This document shows positions 4,207 through 5,754 of a stretch of DNA of 5,754 nucleotides, one piece after another (the first letter of the stretch is position 1; each line of letters opens with the position of its first letter). Both the position numbers and the translations under genes were made by a program. The notes beneath the pieces are model-generated. The model searched no databases, was not told the origin of the DNA, and saw only the letters and a list, made by a program, of their open reading frames with translations. Source of the DNA: CAYYYG01 sp964591375 (lineage in GTDB: Bacteria; Patescibacteriota; Microgenomatia; UBA1406; GWC2-37-13); the NCBI GenBank assembly GCA_964591375.1, contig CAZQAU010000057.1, positions 1-5,754 of the forward strand, given 5' to 3'.

Positions 4207-5502
4207 ATGAATAAAACATTCTATAGTTACAGCTTTGGCTGCCGGGTGAATCAGGCGGAGAAAGAGCGATTTGATCAGCAGCTGCTTGGACTAGGCTATC
4301 GGTACAGCGAAGACAATCCCAATATTTATATCATTAATTCCTGTTCGGTTACTCATAAAGCTGAACGTGAGGCAAGACAACTGATATACCAAGTCAAACG
4401 TAAAAGCCCCGAAACTAAAATTATTGTCACCGGCTGTGCTGCCACCAACTGGATAAAACAGGGGATTAAGATTTCGGAAGTGGACTATATTATCGACAAC
4501 TCCAATAAGGAATATGTTTCCGATTTAATTGAAAAAAATATTATTCAAAAAAGTCCTTCTTCTCATTCAATCGTAATTTCTAGGGAAAAAAACACGTTGC
4601 AAGACAAATTTTTAAACTCAAAAAGAGCGTTTATCAAAATCCAGGATGGCTGTCAAAGATTTTGCACATACTGTATTGTTCCTTACCTCCGAGGGCTTCC
4701 AAAATCAAAATCTATTCAGTCTATCGTCGATACCATTAAAAATTATGAGGATACTATTAAAGAAGCCTGTCTCGTGGCGATTAATACGGAAGCATTCGGT
4801 TACGATTCAAAAGAAAAATTTATTGACCTTATATATAGTGTATTAAATAATACTAATATAGCCCGTTTAAGTTTTGGATCAATACATCCATGGTCTGTCA
4901 ATGAGGATTTTTTTGAATTGTACAAAGCTAAACTCTCGGATGATCGTTTTGTAAAGTTTCTCCATATCCCTTTGCAGTCAGGATCAAATAAGATGTTAAA
5001 TCTAATGAAAAGAGGATACACCAGAGAAGAATTTATTGAAAAGCTTCATAAAATTCATCAAATGGATCCGCTGGCCTATATTGGAACAGATGTTATTGTT
5101 GGATTTCTTGAGGAAACAGATAAAGACTTTGAAGATACATATACATTTTTAGAGCAGACACCTATTAGTAAATTTCATGTGTTCCGTTTTTCACAAAGAA
5201 ATCATACTGCAGCATTTTATATGTCTAAACGATTAAATGAACCAACAGTTGCCGAAAAATCGAAACGGGCTAAAGCACTGGCAGAATTGGGTAAAAAGAA
5301 ATATGAACTGTTTTTGCAGCAGCATACAGAAAAAAATTTCAGCTGTCTATTTTTGGAAAAAAGAGATGATGATATGCAACATGGTTTATTAAGCAATCAA
5401 ATACCTGTTAAAATAAAAACAGATAAGAATTTCGCTGGGGAAATAAAATCAGTGAGAATAATTAACTATAAAAACGGCGAATTGTTTGGTAAAATAGTTT
5501 AG
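4207..5502 (+). CDS. mtaB: MtaB-type tRNA t6A37 methylthiotransferase (radical SAM)
   Basis: This enzyme family adds a methylthio group to t6A at position 37 of ANN-decoding tRNAs, giving ms2t6A. The 431-residue protein has the full methylthiotransferase layout. The N-terminal UPF0004 domain has the three cluster cysteines C12 (SFGCRVNQ), C46 (NSCSVTHKAE) and C77 (TGCAA). The radical SAM domain has CxxxCxxC at C149, C153 and C156, then HIPLQSGS (253-260) and DVIVGF (295-300). A diverged C-terminal region from about 375 fits TRAM. The GCRVNQ, SCSVTHKAE, CTYCIVPYLRG and HVFRFSQR motifs favour MtaB over MiaB or RimO. An oddity is GFLEET (299-304), where the family usually has GFPGET. The ATG at 4207 places the conserved N-terminus at the usual distance and has no Shine-Dalgarno sequence. 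tRNA-Asp follows after 5 bp, so read-through into the tRNAs is likely. Confidence 0.85.
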   Translation: MNKTFYSYSFGCRVNQAEKERFDQQLLGLGYRYSEDNPNIYIINSCSVTHKAEREARQLIYQVKRKSPETKIIVTGCAATNWIKQGIKISEVDYIIDNSNKEYVSDLIEKNIIQKSPSSHSIVISREKNTLQDKFLNSKRAFIKIQDGCQRFCTYCIVPYLRGLPKSKSIQSIVDTIKNYEDTIKEACLVAINTEAFGYDSKEKFIDLIYSVLNNTNIARLSFGSIHPWSVNEDFFELYKAKLSDDRFVKFLHIPLQSGSNKMLNLMKRGYTREEFIEKLHKIHQMDPLAYIGTDVIVGFLEETDKDFEDTYTFLEQTPISKFHVFRFSQRNHTAAFYMSKRLNEPTVAEKSKRAKALAELGKKKYELFLQQHTEKNFSCLFLEKRDDDMQHGLLSNQIPVKIKTDKNFAGEIKSVRIINYKNGELFGKIV

Positions 5503-5507
5503 TTTCA

Positions 5508-5581
5508 GGAATCATAGCTCAATTGGTTAGAGCGCTGCCCTGTCACGGCAGAGGTTGGGGGTTCAAGTCCCCTTGGTTCCG
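5508..5581 (+). tRNA. tRNA-Asp (anticodon GUC)
   Basis: The 74-nt cloverleaf has acceptor GGAATCA/TGGTTCC, anticodon stem CTGCC/GGCAG with loop CTGTCAC (anticodon GUC), and a T-loop of TTCAAGT. The discriminator is G73, the expected aspartate identity base. The next bases are CCT, so CCA is not encoded. It starts 5 bp after the mtaB-like stop codon. Confidence 0.96.
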
Positions 5582-5678
5582 CCTTCGCCTCGCCGAAATC
5601 CCGCTTGCGGGATGAAGGCGGGTTTCGACTCGGCTACGGCGAGACAATGTCCGCTTGTGACGAGACGAAGTCCGGATA
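5582..5678. repeat. GC-rich inverted-repeat spacer between tRNA-Asp and tRNA-Val
   Basis: This 97-bp spacer is much richer in GC than the rest of the window and is made of nested inverted repeats. ATCCCGC (5598-5604) and GCGGGAT (5607-5613) form a perfect 7-bp stem with a two-base loop. CTCGCCG (5589-5595) and CGGCGAG (5637-5643) form an outer stem, and CGAAATCCCGC is nearly complementary to GCGGGTTTCG. Short direct repeats CGAGAC (5640, 5661) and GTCCG (5649, 5670) also occur. It could be a REP-like dispersed palindrome or a tRNA-processing structure. There is no T tract, so it is not a typical terminator. Confidence 0.6.
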
Positions 5679-5752
5679 GGACCCGTAGCTCAGTTGGCTA
5701 GAGCGTTGCATTGACATTGCAAAGGTCACAGGTTCAAGTCCTGTCGGGTCCA
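5679..5752 (+). tRNA. tRNA-Val (anticodon GAC)
   Basis: The 74-nt cloverleaf has acceptor GGACCCG/CGGGTCC, discriminator A, D-arm GCTC/GAGC, anticodon stem TTGCA/TGCAA with loop TTGACAT (anticodon GAC, for GUC and GUU), and T-arm ACAGG/CCTGT around TTCAAGT. A73 is followed by CA, so CCA is not encoded. It lies 97 bp after tRNA-Asp and is probably part of the same transcript. Confidence 0.95.
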
Positions 5753-5754
5753 CA

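Noticed and set aside
4646..5021. Alternative frames inside the mtaB-like gene
   Set aside because: They overlap the conserved radical SAM core completely.

Overview
The window looks like a piece of a Candidatus Patescibacteria (CPR) chromosome, possibly from a Microgenomates-type lineage. This rests on AT-rich genes with almost no Shine-Dalgarno sequences, a trigger factor without its PPIase domain, a small coiled-coil protein resembling DUF5660, short membrane-anchored lysozyme-like proteins, and tRNA genes that do not encode CCA. Stops include TGA, and no recognised gene carries an in-frame TGA, so standard code 11 fits and the TGA=Gly code of Absconditabacteria/Gracilibacteria does not. 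The lineage is inferred from gene content only.

Left end (1-622): tRNA-Arg(UCG) and tRNA-Lys(CUU) lie on the minus strand. The gap between them is almost exactly filled by a ~470-bp cassette. It holds a four-helix-bundle gene of the S23 / 23S rRNA intervening-sequence-protein type, and both flanks carry inverted arrays of a degenerate 7-nt repeat. A 14-nt fragment of the tRNA-Arg gene is repeated inside the cassette.

Middle (665-3938): on the plus strand are a membrane-anchored class I SAM methyltransferase resembling the FAM173 lysine methyltransferases, then a membrane-anchored lysozyme/glucosaminidase-like protein. Converging on them from the minus strand are a second lysozyme-like paralogue (secreted), the PPIase-less trigger factor and the DUF5660-like gene, in that transcription order. 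The second lysozyme-like gene has the only complete consensus sigma70-type promoter I found (TTGACA, 17 bp, extended -10 TATAAT), with a palindrome in the spacer. Its predicted transcript begins at the base of a 15-bp hairpin followed by eight T, which looks like an intrinsic terminator placed directly against the start codon.

Right end (3939-5754): a 268-bp AT-rich divergent intergenic region is followed on the plus strand by an MtaB-type tRNA methylthiotransferase, then tRNA-Asp(GUC) and tRNA-Val(GAC). A GC-rich spacer full of inverted repeats separates those two tRNAs.

Themes: translation (four tRNAs, a tRNA-modifying enzyme, a ribosome-bound chaperone) and the cell envelope (two lysozyme-like proteins, a membrane methyltransferase). 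Several coding genes have a -10-like hexamer placed so that the A of ATG would be the transcription start, suggesting leaderless mRNAs. The best candidates for something undescribed are the tRNA-nested four-helix cassette and the promoter-palindrome-hairpin-AUG arrangement before the second lysozyme-like gene.
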